Shown: positions 8,193-18,138, counted from the first letter of the stretch. The stretch: DNA of 64,000 bases from Pseudodesulfovibrio sp. zrk46 (GCF_012516435.1 NZ_CP051216.1:486001-550000), one strand, 5' to 3'. A program made the numbers and translations. The notes: a model not told the origin generated them from the sequence alone.

Positions 8193-9782
8193 ATGAAAAT
8201 CAGGGCAGCGGGCAAGTACTTTTCATACATTGCCAAAGTCTTTCCGGTCATGTGCGCATCCGGAGCCTTTCCTAATCTGCCGCCTGTCACCGATGCGGCC
8301 AAATGGCTGGACAGGTTTGACGAACTTTCGCGTCGCAGCATCGAAAAGCACACCGCCAAACTCCAACGCTTTGTTGCGGAATTCGACAACCTGGAGAAGA
8401 AATCCAAAGAACCGGAAGAGCGAGCCATTGCACGCGCCCTGCGGCTCAGCGTCACTGGCGCCATCACCGAATTGGACGGCGTACGGGCGTGGGAAAAATC
8501 CCCTGCCTTTTATCTTCAGGTAGCCTTCACCGGTCTCGACCATGCCGTTGACATGCCAAGCAAATCTCAACGGGTCCTTGAGAAGCGATTCATCAAGCGA
8601 CTTCGGGCCATCCCGGCACTGCTGGCCGCCGCCCCGGAGAACATCGAAGCAGTCTCACCGAGCAGCCGCGCACTAGCCCAGACGATGATTCGTGACTGCG
8701 CCCGCTTCCTCACCGAACTGGGCGAAAGCGATCTCGGCAAGACAGGCAAGGCGCCAAAATTTCTGGCAGATTGCCTGACCGCACTGCGCGATTACGACCG
8801 GTTTGTCTCCTCCCGCCCGGAAGTACCGGAGAGTGAAGGCCCGGCCTTTGCCGACATAGCAGAAAATGTGCTCGGAACCAGACGTACCGCCAGCCAGATA
8901 TACGACATTGCGCGGGAAGAATTCGACCGCCGCAATGAATCACTTCGTTTTCTGGAGTCCCAAATTGGTGCCAGTTGGCAAGAGGCTCTGGACAACTATG
9001 CCGGGCCTGCCGAAGATGGCAAGGAAGCCATGGATGTCATCATCCGAGAGATTCACCTGCTCCGCGGCTTTATCTTTCAAACAGCCCTGCCTTCCGTGTT
9101 TTCGGACTCCAGCCTGCGCATCGATCCGCAGCCACTGCACCTTGCCTCCACCCTGCGCCCCATTCATTACGATCCTGCGCTGGGCGCATGGCCGGATGAG
9201 CCGTCCCGCTGCTACGTCAGCCCACAGATTTTCACCGGACGCGGCTTCCGCGACGATCCGGCCCATCTCAAACGGATGCAGCGTGAATACTTATTCATCG
9301 CCGCCCGCCAATCCTATCCTGGCCGCCATCTCATCGACTCGCAACGCCGCGCCCTGACCGATTCCCCCATGGGACAGATCACCAACCCGCTCTTCATGGC
9401 TGGCTGGCTCGCCTTTGCCGAGAACCTGCTTGATGAGCTCGGATATCTGGAAAAGCCCCTTGATCGATTGGTGCATCACCAGCGCGGTCTCGCACGGGCA
9501 GCCCTCGCGATGGTCGACGCAGGTCTTGCAGTGGGCAACCTCGATCAGGACAACTGTCTCGAAATCCTGACCGATGCCGGGTTCTCACGAGAAGAATCCT
9601 TGAACCGCGTCCGGGGCATTCGACTCTCACCCGCCCACCGCGTCATGCCGGTCCTCGGCCTGTACGAGATCAACTCCTTACGGAAAGACTCGAAGCTTCC
9701 CCTCGATCAGTTCTGCAAACGCCTCTTCGAACACGGCCAGCTTTCGCTGTACGACATTGGCAACCTGATGCGCTCCGAGTAG
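8193..9782 (+). CDS. DUF885-like protein with altered metal-site motif
   Basis: A 529-residue soluble, mostly helical protein. The C-terminal half carries SYPGRHLIDSQ and FMAGWLAFAENLLDELGY, which match the two conserved blocks of DUF885 proteins (HE..YPGHHLQ and EGWA.Y.E, related to metallopeptidase sites). In this protein the HE pair is replaced by RQ, PGHH by PGRH and EGW by AGW, so metal-dependent hydrolysis is doubtful. Assignment is by motif memory and is moderate. It follows cheV by 18 bp and is probably co-transcribed, but a chemotaxis link is not evident. No signal peptide. Confidence 0.6.
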   Translation: MKIRAAGKYFSYIAKVFPVMCASGAFPNLPPVTDAAKWLDRFDELSRRSIEKHTAKLQRFVAEFDNLEKKSKEPEERAIARALRLSVTGAITELDGVRAWEKSPAFYLQVAFTGLDHAVDMPSKSQRVLEKRFIKRLRAIPALLAAAPENIEAVSPSSRALAQTMIRDCARFLTELGESDLGKTGKAPKFLADCLTALRDYDRFVSSRPEVPESEGPAFADIAENVLGTRRTASQIYDIAREEFDRRNESLRFLESQIGASWQEALDNYAGPAEDGKEAMDVIIREIHLLRGFIFQTALPSVFSDSSLRIDPQPLHLASTLRPIHYDPALGAWPDEPSRCYVSPQIFTGRGFRDDPAHLKRMQREYLFIAARQSYPGRHLIDSQRRALTDSPMGQITNPLFMAGWLAFAENLLDELGYLEKPLDRLVHHQRGLARAALAMVDAGLAVGNLDQDNCLEILTDAGFSREESLNRVRGIRLSPAHRVMPVLGLYEINSLRKDSKLPLDQFCKRLFEHGQLSLYDIGNLMRSE

Positions 9783-9800
9783 CGCCTCCACGAAAAAACA

Positions 9801-9831
9801 AGGGCACTCACCTATCGGTAAGTGCCCCTTT
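9801..9831. terminator. Bidirectional terminator
   Basis: GGGCACT...AGTGCCC stem extended by ACC/GGT, with an A run upstream and T-rich sequence downstream. It lies between the convergent DUF885-like and HD-GYP genes. Confidence 0.75.
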
Positions 9832-9873
9832 CATTTTCCGACTTGCTGCCGGAGAAATTTACCTAGCGAGATA

Positions 9874-11622
9874 TTAGAGCGTAGCGATGTTTCCGATCTC
9901 GGAGAGATGCGTCACGCGGGTGGATTTGACGCGCTCGGAGAGCATTTCGATGCGTTCCAAATTCTCCATGAAGAAAGAGACGAGACTGTTGTCGAGTTTT
10001 CCGGCTTCGGATTCAAGGGTGAGAATCTTCATGGCCTCGCTACGGGTGGACGCAGGCTTGTAGTGACGTTCCTGAGTGACCGCGTCATAGATATCGACAA
10101 TGGCCATGATCCGGCTCTGCAAGAGGATGGCATCCCCCTCGAGCTTGTCGGGATAACCGGAGCCATCCATGCGCTCGTGGTGCTGACGGATAATGGTCAG
10201 CAGATTGGCGTACCCTTCCTGAAGAGGGATATGCTGGAGAATACGCTCACTCTCGGCGGGGTGGCGCTGAATCTCGTTGCGCTCATCCGGGGTAAGATTG
10301 CCGTATTCCAGCAGCAACACGTCCAATTCGTCTTCATACAGGAGCGGGCTGTTCTCGTCGCCGATGCTCCAGTTGAGCTTGCCCAGATCGCGCACCCTTT
10401 CCAGAAGCTCCTTTTCAGGAGACATGGTGCGGTTCACCTGACGAATCACATCAAACGCTTCCGTCCAATTGAAATCGGAAGTCTGGCCCAAAAGCTGAAA
10501 ACGAGCTTTAAGTACATCCATGCGCCGCTTGGGCAAGCGGGTCTTCTTGGTGAGCACGTCTTCCTTGATGCCGATTTTACCAACGTCATGCAGAATGCCC
10601 GCGTAGTAAATCTCGCGAAGGTCCTGATCCGAAAACAGGACATCCTGAAATGCGGAGTCCCGGCTCATGGCGTAGGCAAATGCCACGGCCAAATGTGCGA
10701 CGCGCTCGGAGTGACCGGCGGTGAACGGGTCCCGGGAGTCGATTGCTTCGGCCAGCGCCTGAAGGATCGCGTTCATCAAGGTCTGGATACCTTCAAAGTT
10801 GAAGGCATTAGACACGGAAATACCTGCCACCGATGCGAGAGTCGCCAGTGACTTGCGATGCGCGGCTTCGAACAGCCCCTTGTTCTCCGAAGCCAGGATC
10901 AGCATACCCTCGGTGCGGTTGGGCGACACGATGGGGATGAGGGCCATTGAGCCAAGGCCGGGCAATTCGTCCTGCCAGCGCTCTTCGGTTTCCAGATCGT
11001 TGACGATCTCGCCCTTCTCGCTATTGGCCACCTGATAGAACAGGGCGCTATCAGCCAGAGCCTGAGGGTTGGAGCCAAACGGGAGACCGAACTGGACCGC
11101 CAACCGGAAGTGGTTGGAACCGGGCTCGGACAGAAAGATCATACCCAGTTCACCGGGATAGTTCTCCCGGCGACATTCGTTGATGAGTGCTCCCACCACG
11201 TCCCGAAGGCGCAGGGAAGTATTGATGGTCGGCACGGAGCGATGCAGCAACGCAAGCTCGCGGTACTTGGAAAGCGCTTCCTCGGCAATGGAACGCCGGG
11301 CGCGCTCATTGTCGATCAACTCCTGAATGGAAAACGCAGTGAAGGAAAGAAGACGCTGATAGGACTCCCGTTCCGCTTCGGCACACCACTCCGGCATCTT
11401 AAGCAGCAGCTCACCGGCGTGAAAATTGTCGAACTGGATAGCGGCAGCGATGGTGCGGTCAGTTCCAGACTCAAAGCCTTCGGAACAGTCCGCACCTTCA
11501 ACAATGACAATCTCGCCTTCATAGGAAATGGCGAACGGGCAATCGCCGTTCGTCATTTCGCACGCTTTGCGCAAAAAGTTCCGGAGTACGCCGGGACGAA
11601 TGTATTTCTTCAACGGGGTCAT
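9874..11622 (-). CDS. HD-GYP phosphodiesterase with GAF domain
   Basis: A 582-residue cytosolic protein, expected to hydrolyse c-di-GMP. An N-terminal region of about 120 residues is followed by a GAF-type sensor (about 130-275) and an HD-GYP domain. Catalytic landmarks are HSERVAHLA, LHDVGKIGI (HD near 341) and HHERMDGSGYP (GYP near 478). The distance between HD and GYP is about 137 residues, roughly twice the usual, because of an extra charged helical segment. It is downstream of a stand-alone receiver protein (18-bp gap), which probably forms a signalling pair with it. Confidence 0.9.
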   Translation of the reverse strand: MTPLKKYIRPGVLRNFLRKACEMTNGDCPFAISYEGEIVIVEGADCSEGFESGTDRTIAAAIQFDNFHAGELLLKMPEWCAEAERESYQRLLSFTAFSIQELIDNERARRSIAEEALSKYRELALLHRSVPTINTSLRLRDVVGALINECRRENYPGELGMIFLSEPGSNHFRLAVQFGLPFGSNPQALADSALFYQVANSEKGEIVNDLETEERWQDELPGLGSMALIPIVSPNRTEGMLILASENKGLFEAAHRKSLATLASVAGISVSNAFNFEGIQTLMNAILQALAEAIDSRDPFTAGHSERVAHLAVAFAYAMSRDSAFQDVLFSDQDLREIYYAGILHDVGKIGIKEDVLTKKTRLPKRRMDVLKARFQLLGQTSDFNWTEAFDVIRQVNRTMSPEKELLERVRDLGKLNWSIGDENSPLLYEDELDVLLLEYGNLTPDERNEIQRHPAESERILQHIPLQEGYANLLTIIRQHHERMDGSGYPDKLEGDAILLQSRIMAIVDIYDAVTQERHYKPASTRSEAMKILTLESEAGKLDNSLVSFFMENLERIEMLSERVKSTRVTHLSEIGNIATL

Positions 11623-11640
11623 GTGCAGGCCCGGCAGGTG

Positions 11641-12021
11641 CTACAGCTCCAGCAATTCCTTGGAGACCTTGAGGATTTCATCCGGATCAAAAGGCTTGGT
11701 CATGTACATACGGGCACCGAGCTCCAAGCCCTGCTTGCGGTCGACTTCCTGTCCCTTTGCAGTGAGCAGGATAATCTTGATGTTGCTGTATTCAGCATCT
11801 TCCATGACGATACGGCAGACTTCATAGCCGTTCATCTTGGGCATCATAATATCGAGAAAGACCAGATCGGGACGCTCCCTGCGGATAAACTCCAATCCTT
11901 CCTCGCCGTCAGAGGCAGTAAACAACTCCACATCGTAGTCGTCTTCAAGCTCCTCGAGGGTCTGCTCGAGCAGCATCTTGATGTGCACCTCGTCATCGAC
12001 AATGAGGATTTTCTTGGACAT
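11641..12021 (-). CDS. Single-domain response regulator (CheY-like)
   Basis: A 126-residue receiver domain with no output domain. It begins MSKKILIVDDEVHIKMLLEQ and has the phospho-Asp strand LVFLDIMMPKMNGYE, the Thr switch in ILLTAKG and the conserved Lys in MTKPFDPDE. The start is set by AAGGAG 9 bases upstream; a longer frame starts 13 codons earlier without such a site. It is the first gene of a two-gene unit with the HD-GYP protein and probably controls it by phosphotransfer. The likely kinase is the hybrid kinase gene upstream. Confidence 0.93.
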   Translation of the reverse strand: MSKKILIVDDEVHIKMLLEQTLEELEDDYDVELFTASDGEEGLEFIRRERPDLVFLDIMMPKMNGYEVCRIVMEDAEYSNIKIILLTAKGQEVDRKQGLELGARMYMTKPFDPDEILKVSKELLEL

Positions 12022-12208
12022 TGCGTAACTCCTTAAAAACCAGATGAAATTTCGTTTCACCCTGTATGGGGTGGGATCGTTACTGTTTATGCCATAATAT
12101 ACGGCATGAGCGCAATTGCTACAATCCCATTATAATATTTTCCTTTTTCGTAACAAAATTGGATGGGCAAAGTCATTGGGAGACGTGGAAAACCTGATGT
12201 ACAGCTCA

Positions 12209-14893
12209 CTATGCAGCTCGACAAGGTGTTGGAATCAATAGCAATTGAACATGAGGCATGGCACATATACGGGCAAGATCCATCCCTTCCACCACTGATT
12301 CGGACACGGCAACGGTCCCGGAGAACCCGCTTTCAAGCCGCTCCCACAGTTCCTGCTCGTCCCGACACTCCACACAGTCATTGCCCATGACAGGCATGCC
12401 GCACGCATTATCGGACGCCCGAAGTGCCAACACGGGATGCGCCGATTCACGACCCAACAGCGCGTTGACCGCTCCAAGGAAGGCATTGCCGTGCACCGGC
12501 TTCACCAGCGCCGCGTCACCGCCTGCTGCGTGAGCATCCTCGGCCACCGACACCACCAGAATCGGGATGTCAGCCAAGGCCGCGTCCTCCCGCAGATGAA
12601 CAATGGCCTCGCGGCCACTCATGCCGGGCATGAAGAGATCCATGGTGATGAGATCGGGCTTGAACTTGCCTGCCAGCTTCAGCGCCTCATTGCCGTCGGC
12701 GGCAAGACGAACCGCATACCCGGCTCGTTTCAGGACCGCGCCGAGGTAGCTGCGTGCAGCCTCGTCATCATCCACCACCAGAACAACAGGTAGCCCTTCG
12801 GTCAGCACCGGAGGCATGGTGACGTGAATGCTCGTCCCTTTACCCGGCTTGGACTCTGCCCATATACGTCCACCATAGTGCTCAACAATCTGTCGACAGA
12901 TGGCCAGCCCAAGACCGGTACCAGCTGGTTTTTCAGTCAGGGTGTCATCCTTTTGCACCTGATGGAACTTGTCAAAAATTCGTTCCAGATACTCCGGCTC
13001 AATACCTCTGCCCGTATCCTCCACGCAGACGTGCACCAAGGACTGCTCATCCAGGTACAGATCCACGGACACGGTTCCCTTATCGGTGAACTTGGCGGCG
13101 TTGCTGAGAAGGTTGATAAACACCTGCTGCAAACGATCCGGATCACCATTCACGAGCGGCACCATGTCGAACCTGCGAATCTCAAGCTCCACATCCGCCT
13201 GATAGGCGAAGACGCCGCTGGTGGAATTCACGGCCCGGTTCACAGCCCGGTTCATGTCCACGTCCTCGAACAGCCAGTTCTCATTGCCGGACTCAATGCG
13301 GCTGAGATCCAGCACATCATTGATAAGACGGGTAAGACGTTCACCTTCACTGCCGATGATGTCGAGATTGGTCTGGATACGGGTACCGAGGCGGACAGCT
13401 TTGTCCTCTTGAGCCAACGGCATGAAGATGCGTCTGAAATCACGCTTAATGATCTTGGCAAAGCCGAGCAGCGAGGTCAGCGGAGTGCGCAGCTCGTGCG
13501 AGACAGAGGAAAGGAATGCGGACTTGAGCTCGTCCAGCTCCCGTAAGCGGGCGTTGGCAGCCTTGAGCTCCAGCGCTTTTTCTACCAGCACCTTGGTGCG
13601 ATCGCGGACCAGATCTTCCAAGTCCGAGTTCATGATGGAGAGATTCCGCTCAGTATTCTTCCGCTCGGTGATATCGCTGACCACGATAACTTTTTCACCG
13701 CCGTCGGTATGAAAAATTTTGGTATGCACCCAGCGTCTATCCAGCAACTGCTGCTCAAGCTCATGCCCGGGCATATTCATATGCTCAGAACACGCCTTAA
13801 CCCAGGCTTCTTCACGCCCGATGGCGTCGGTAAACAGGCCGTTCCAAGCCATGCGGTGCAGCATTTCATCGACATGCACACCGATCTCAAGGACGTCATT
13901 GTCCTTGCCAACGATCTCGCGAATCCGGTCATTGGCGAGGACCAACACCCCGTCACGATCAAAGAACAGAAAGCCCTGTGAGACTGCATTGATTGCTTCA
14001 AGAAGGCGACCGCTGGCAGTGGAAGCTTCGCTCTCCAGATTATTGATCAGGGCGGTCATGCGTACGGCCATGGAGTTGATGGACATGCCCAGCTGCCCGA
14101 ATTCGTCACGGGTGCGGATGTCGGCACGCGCCTCCATATTACCGAGACTGAGTTCGGTGGCAGCATCGCGCAACTTGACCACACTGCGGGTGACGGCGCG
14201 GTTCAGTACCCAGATGATGCTGAAAGCCAGCAGCATCGCAAAGACCACTGATGCCACCAGAGCATATTTGACCAGATTGCTATAGAAATCGATCCCACGG
14301 CTGGCATTTTCGGCTCCGTTCGCAGCAGACACTGCCAGTTCGCGAACAATGGCATTCAATTGCTGGAAGTCGGATTCCACTTCGGCCGACTTGGCCATAA
14401 AGGCCGGAGCATCGCCCCCCTCCCGGCTCATGATCTCCACAAGCTGACGGAAATTTTCGCCATAATGCTCCAGTCCGAAAAGCAGCTCCTGCAGCAGGAA
14501 ATAGGACTCCACAGTATCACGTCGATTGACGCTGTACTGCTGCATACCATTAAGCCAAGCCACATTACGGGCGGCTTCAGCGAGACGCTCCTGAAATTCA
14601 TTGGCGTAAATGGTACGTTCTTCATCCTTGCCCAGCTGACCGGCATGCAGCATCAAGTCGCGCTCTACATGACGGGCCAACTGGAGACGGGAATCCACCT
14701 CCAGAGCCAATCGCTGCATGCGCATGGAGTCAGCCACGATATCAGTCGCCCTTCGGCCCAATATCTCCAGAGCCGCGAAGCCCATGGCTGACACAAAAAG
14801 GATGAGGGCAAGCATGGACCCGAGTGACAGTGCGAATTTACGCACGACACTCATGGAGTGCCACTGAGCTTGTACCCTTCTAAATATATTCAT
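12209..14893 (-). CDS. Hybrid sensor histidine kinase (HAMP-PAS-HisKA-HATPase-REC)
   Basis: An inner-membrane kinase of about 894 residues. TM helix about 21-42, periplasmic helical sensor, TM about 206-229, HAMP about 230-283, PAS about 300-410, coiled coil, H-box SHELRTPL (His near 466), ATPase boxes NLLSNAAKF, DTGRGIE and GTGLGLAICR, and a receiver domain with phospho-Asp in LITMDLFMPGMSG. A further tail of about 90 residues with several Cys has no recognised domain. No start has a good ribosome site: GTG at 14932, ATG at 14893 and ATG at 14854 are all possible. It lies upstream of the receiver/HD-GYP pair on the same strand. Confidence 0.9.
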   Translation of the reverse strand: MNIFRRVQAQWHSMSVVRKFALSLGSMLALILFVSAMGFAALEILGRRATDIVADSMRMQRLALEVDSRLQLARHVERDLMLHAGQLGKDEERTIYANEFQERLAEAARNVAWLNGMQQYSVNRRDTVESYFLLQELLFGLEHYGENFRQLVEIMSREGGDAPAFMAKSAEVESDFQQLNAIVRELAVSAANGAENASRGIDFYSNLVKYALVASVVFAMLLAFSIIWVLNRAVTRSVVKLRDAATELSLGNMEARADIRTRDEFGQLGMSINSMAVRMTALINNLESEASTASGRLLEAINAVSQGFLFFDRDGVLVLANDRIREIVGKDNDVLEIGVHVDEMLHRMAWNGLFTDAIGREEAWVKACSEHMNMPGHELEQQLLDRRWVHTKIFHTDGGEKVIVVSDITERKNTERNLSIMNSDLEDLVRDRTKVLVEKALELKAANARLRELDELKSAFLSSVSHELRTPLTSLLGFAKIIKRDFRRIFMPLAQEDKAVRLGTRIQTNLDIIGSEGERLTRLINDVLDLSRIESGNENWLFEDVDMNRAVNRAVNSTSGVFAYQADVELEIRRFDMVPLVNGDPDRLQQVFINLLSNAAKFTDKGTVSVDLYLDEQSLVHVCVEDTGRGIEPEYLERIFDKFHQVQKDDTLTEKPAGTGLGLAICRQIVEHYGGRIWAESKPGKGTSIHVTMPPVLTEGLPVVLVVDDDEAARSYLGAVLKRAGYAVRLAADGNEALKLAGKFKPDLITMDLFMPGMSGREAIVHLREDAALADIPILVVSVAEDAHAAGGDAALVKPVHGNAFLGAVNALLGRESAHPVLALRASDNACGMPVMGNDCVECRDEQELWERLESGFSGTVAVSESVVEGMDLARICAMPHVQLLLIPTPCRAA

Positions 14894-15211
14894 GAATCTA
14901 TGGACAGGCGCAGGAAACCGAAGTACCGCCACGGCATTTCACGCCTGTAAACTCCCCTATTTTCCCTTAGCGCCCAGTGTTTTTCGCGCACAAGGGAATA
15001 TTCCGCCTAGTATATTATTATATGATTGTCCAGCTACGTTCATCCGAACCGAAGCCCAGGTTCGATAATCCTGATCGTCCCGGGCTTGCAAAGCGGATGT
15101 TTGTAACGTAATTCCTACCAGCGACCTAATTATTATGGGTCATAGCAATTATGAATAAAGCTCTCCGGACATCGGAGATTTCGACAAATATCATCAGGAG
15201 TAACGCACCAT
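14894..15211. other. Divergent intergenic region, 318 bp
   Basis: It separates the hybrid kinase (minus) and the GlmS-like gene (plus). It contains AT-rich sequence near 15010-15025 and an imperfect inverted repeat AAGCCCAGG / CCCGGGCTT at 15052-15087. No gene or named RNA was recognised. The CAGGAG just before 15212 is the ribosome site of the GlmS-like gene. Confidence 0.4.
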
Positions 15212-18037
15212 ATGTGTGGTATCGCCAGTTTCCTCAGCAATCGGAACTGGGCCCAGACCCCGGACACGGGGTGGCTCGAAACTCTGGACACAGCTTTTGC
15301 CGACGTCATTTCCGGCACTGATCTTTTGGAGGCCACAGCGCCTCTTGAAGAGCTCGCCGATCACTTTTACGACCTCATGGCCTTTGGCCTGCACATGCAG
15401 CTGGTGGCCGATCCGACCGTAAAAGCTCAGCTGTCCTCCATCCGGGACAACATCAAAAATCTGCGCAACGCCGCTGCCGTCAAGCTGGAGCAAGGCCCCC
15501 GCACCGACGAGCTGGAAGCCCTACGCGAAAAGCTCGATGACTATCTCTGGCAGATCGATCAGGAAGTGCTCCAGAACGTGGATCGCACCCTGGCCATCAT
15601 GCCCAAGGCTATCGCAGCTGACGCCGATGCCCGCGATCGCCATTTTCTGGCATGGGGCACCGAGCAGGTGCTGGAGTCCATCGACAAACTGGAAGTACGT
15701 GGCCGTGACTCCGCCGGAGTTGCCGTTGCCTTCATCCTGCCGGCCGACAAGGACCCCGAACTTTCCCTGACCAAGGAACAGAAATCCCAGCTGTGCGACC
15801 GCTGCTCCATTTCCAACGCCGACACCCGTCAGGTGCTGGTGCGCAAGCTCGACGACGGCCGCACCGCCTGCCGCTTCCTGTACAAGGTGGCGCAGCTGGT
15901 TGGTCAGCTCGGTGACAACGGCTCGGCCCTGCGTGACTTCATCGTGGGGGACGAGCTGCTCTGGTCCATGGCCGAAGGTCTGGATACCTTGAACATCATC
16001 GCCCACACCCGTTGGGCGTCCAACGGCATCATCTCCGTACCCAACTGCCACCCGGTCGACGGGCTGGTGGAAGGCGATGTGTCCACCGGTCTGGAAAAGA
16101 CCATGTTCGTGCTCAATGGCGACGTGGACAACTACCGTACACTGGTGGAAGAGACCGTTACCTCCAAGGGCGCCTACATCCCGCCCGCCATTTCCACGGA
16201 CGCCAAAATCCTGCCAGTCCTGTTCCATCTGGACGCTCCGCAGGAAGAACAGGCCGAGGAACGTTTCCGCAGCGTGCTCAAGCGTTGTGAAGGCTCCCTC
16301 GCCGTGGTCATGCAGAACCTGAGCGACTTCGACTCCCAGTTCCTGGCCCAGAAAGGCTCTGGTCAGTCCTTCTACGTCGGCAAAACCCAGGACGGCTGGC
16401 TGGTAGCATCCGAAGCATACGGCATGGCTGCCCGCGCCCGCTCTTCCTACCCCATGGCCGTGCATCGTCAGGGCGGCGTTTCCGTCATCCTGCGCGATTC
16501 CGACCCGGCAGACATGGTGCCCGAGGCACGTTTCCTCGACACCGGCGAAGGTGTGCCCCTCAAAGAAGAAAAGATCGAGATTTTCTCCCGCGACATTTTC
16601 CGCGGCGATTACAATCACTACATTGAGAAGGAAGTCCACGAGGCCTCCAGCTCAGTACTGAACACTCTGCACGGCAAGTACCTGCACGAGGGTGACACTG
16701 TCCGCTTCCTGCCCGAAGGCTTCGGCAACGGCCCCGGCCTGATCGAACGCATCAAGGGCGGCAAGCAGCCCATTCAGCGCATCATCTGCGTGGGTCAGGG
16801 AACCGCTGCCGTGGCTGCCATGGCCGTAGCCACCCTGCTGCGTCGCACCCTCAAGGGCAGCGACCTGTCCATCGAGCACTACACCGGCTCCGAACTCATC
16901 GGCTTCATCGGCGACGAGCGCATGGACGACGTGCTGCTGATTCCGGTCTCCCAGTCCGGCACCACCACCGACACCAACCGTGTTGTGGACATCTGCCGCG
17001 ATCAGGGCGCGTGGGTCAATTGCATCGTCAACCGCCGCAACTCCCCGCTGGTGCAGAAGTCCGACTCCTACATTTACACATCCAACGGCCGCGACGTGGA
17101 AATGGCTGTTGCCTCCACCAAGGCGTTCTACTCTCAGGTGGCGGCAGGCAAGCTGCTCTCCCTGTGGCTGGCCGACGTGCTCGGCACCATGGACGCCGCA
17201 GCCATCGCTGCCGACGTTGCTTCCCTCGAAGCCCTGCCCGGCGCCATCGACAAGGTGCTGGCCGGCAAGGAAGCCATCGGCGAAGTTGCCAAGAAGTACG
17301 CTCCGGTACACCGCTACTGGGCACTGGTCGGTAACGGTGCCAACTGCATCGCTGCGCAGGAAGTCCGCATCAAGCTCTCCGAGCTCTGCTACAAATCCAT
17401 CCCGTGTGACGTCACCGAGGACAAGAAGCACATCGACCTGTCCACCGAGCCCCTGACCCTGGTCATGGCCTCGGATCTGCCGGAGCTGGTAGTCATGGAT
17501 ACGGTCAAGGAAACCACCATCTTCAAAGCGCATAATGGCTCGCCCATCGTGTTCTGCGGCGAAGACGAAGACCGCTTTGACGCCGTAGCCGAAGCCACCA
17601 TCAAGGTTCCCCGCGTTGGTGGCGGACTGGACTTCGTCCTCGAAACCGTGGCCGGTCACTGGTGGGGTATCACGGCAGCCAAGGCCATCGACGCCCATGC
17701 CGAGCCCTTCCGCAAGGCCCGCGTGCTTATCGGTGAAATGGTGGAAGACGCATCCAAATGGGATCGCGGCGCCATCCTGACCCAGCTCAACAAGTGCGTG
17801 GACCGCATCGCCTCCGGCGCTACCGACTCCGCACTGCCCGCCCGCGTTGCCTCCAGCCTCGCCAACTATATGCTCTGGCTGGTCAACCAGTCTCAGGACA
17901 TCTGCGTTTCCGAGGCCCGCCTGGCCGACATCCTCACGGTCCTCAACAAGGCCATCGAGGAAATGACCCGTCCCATCGACACCATTCGCCATCAGGCGAA
18001 GACGGTCACTGTTGGCATCAGCCGACCGCAGGGCTAG
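15212..18037 (+). CDS. Oversized GlmS-like glucosamine-6-phosphate synthase homologue
   Basis: A 941-residue glutamine-dependent sugar isomerase/aminotransferase homologue; ordinary GlmS is about 610 residues. The nucleophile Cys is at position 2 (MCGIASFLS). The Gln-binding blocks LEVRGRDSAGVAV (near 163) and AHTRWASNG (near 264) are present but displaced: about 135 extra residues follow the first strand and about 55 more lie between the two blocks. Two SIS domains follow, with VSQSGTTTDT and VASTKAF, and the C-terminal Lys segment QAKTVTV is kept. CAGGAG precedes the ATG, and the gene is monocistronic with a terminator. It likely supplies amino sugars; whether it is the main GlmS cannot be decided here. 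Confidence 0.82.
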   Translation: MCGIASFLSNRNWAQTPDTGWLETLDTAFADVISGTDLLEATAPLEELADHFYDLMAFGLHMQLVADPTVKAQLSSIRDNIKNLRNAAAVKLEQGPRTDELEALREKLDDYLWQIDQEVLQNVDRTLAIMPKAIAADADARDRHFLAWGTEQVLESIDKLEVRGRDSAGVAVAFILPADKDPELSLTKEQKSQLCDRCSISNADTRQVLVRKLDDGRTACRFLYKVAQLVGQLGDNGSALRDFIVGDELLWSMAEGLDTLNIIAHTRWASNGIISVPNCHPVDGLVEGDVSTGLEKTMFVLNGDVDNYRTLVEETVTSKGAYIPPAISTDAKILPVLFHLDAPQEEQAEERFRSVLKRCEGSLAVVMQNLSDFDSQFLAQKGSGQSFYVGKTQDGWLVASEAYGMAARARSSYPMAVHRQGGVSVILRDSDPADMVPEARFLDTGEGVPLKEEKIEIFSRDIFRGDYNHYIEKEVHEASSSVLNTLHGKYLHEGDTVRFLPEGFGNGPGLIERIKGGKQPIQRIICVGQGTAAVAAMAVATLLRRTLKGSDLSIEHYTGSELIGFIGDERMDDVLLIPVSQSGTTTDTNRVVDICRDQGAWVNCIVNRRNSPLVQKSDSYIYTSNGRDVEMAVASTKAFYSQVAAGKLLSLWLADVLGTMDAAAIAADVASLEALPGAIDKVLAGKEAIGEVAKKYAPVHRYWALVGNGANCIAAQEVRIKLSELCYKSIPCDVTEDKKHIDLSTEPLTLVMASDLPELVVMDTVKETTIFKAHNGSPIVFCGEDEDRFDAVAEATIKVPRVGGGLDFVLETVAGHWWGITAAKAIDAHAEPFRKARVLIGEMVEDASKWDRGAILTQLNKCVDRIASGATDSALPARVASSLANYMLWLVNQSQDICVSEARLADILTVLNKAIEEMTRPIDTIRHQAKTVTVGISRPQG

Positions 18038-18087
18038 GGTCTAGGCGCAAGCAGTTAGCTCTGTAGCTAACAATTAAATCGTTAAGC

Positions 18088-18138
18088 AAAAGCCGCTTCT
18101 GGTTCCCCGACAATGGGGCCAGAGGCGGCTTTTTTTTC
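18088..18138 (+). terminator. Terminator of the GlmS-like gene
   Basis: AAAAGCCGCTTCTGG pairs with CCAGAGGCGGCTTTTTTT, with an inner CCCC/GGGG helix. The arm AGCCGCTTCT recurs in other terminators of this window (24947, 25516, 59899). Confidence 0.88.

Noticed and set aside
15040..15095. Sequence AGGTTCGATAATCC resembling a tRNA T-arm
   Set aside because: The loop is too long and no acceptor, D or anticodon arms can be found around it.
14894..15211. Possible glmS ribozyme in the leader of the GlmS-like gene
   Set aside because: No glmS ribozyme core was recognised and this element is essentially a Firmicutes feature.
15521..17992. Two long minus-strand frames (372 and 446 codons) under the GlmS-like gene
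   Set aside because: They are antisense to clear GlmS/SIS motifs and have no ribosome sites; third-position GC bias explains the openness.
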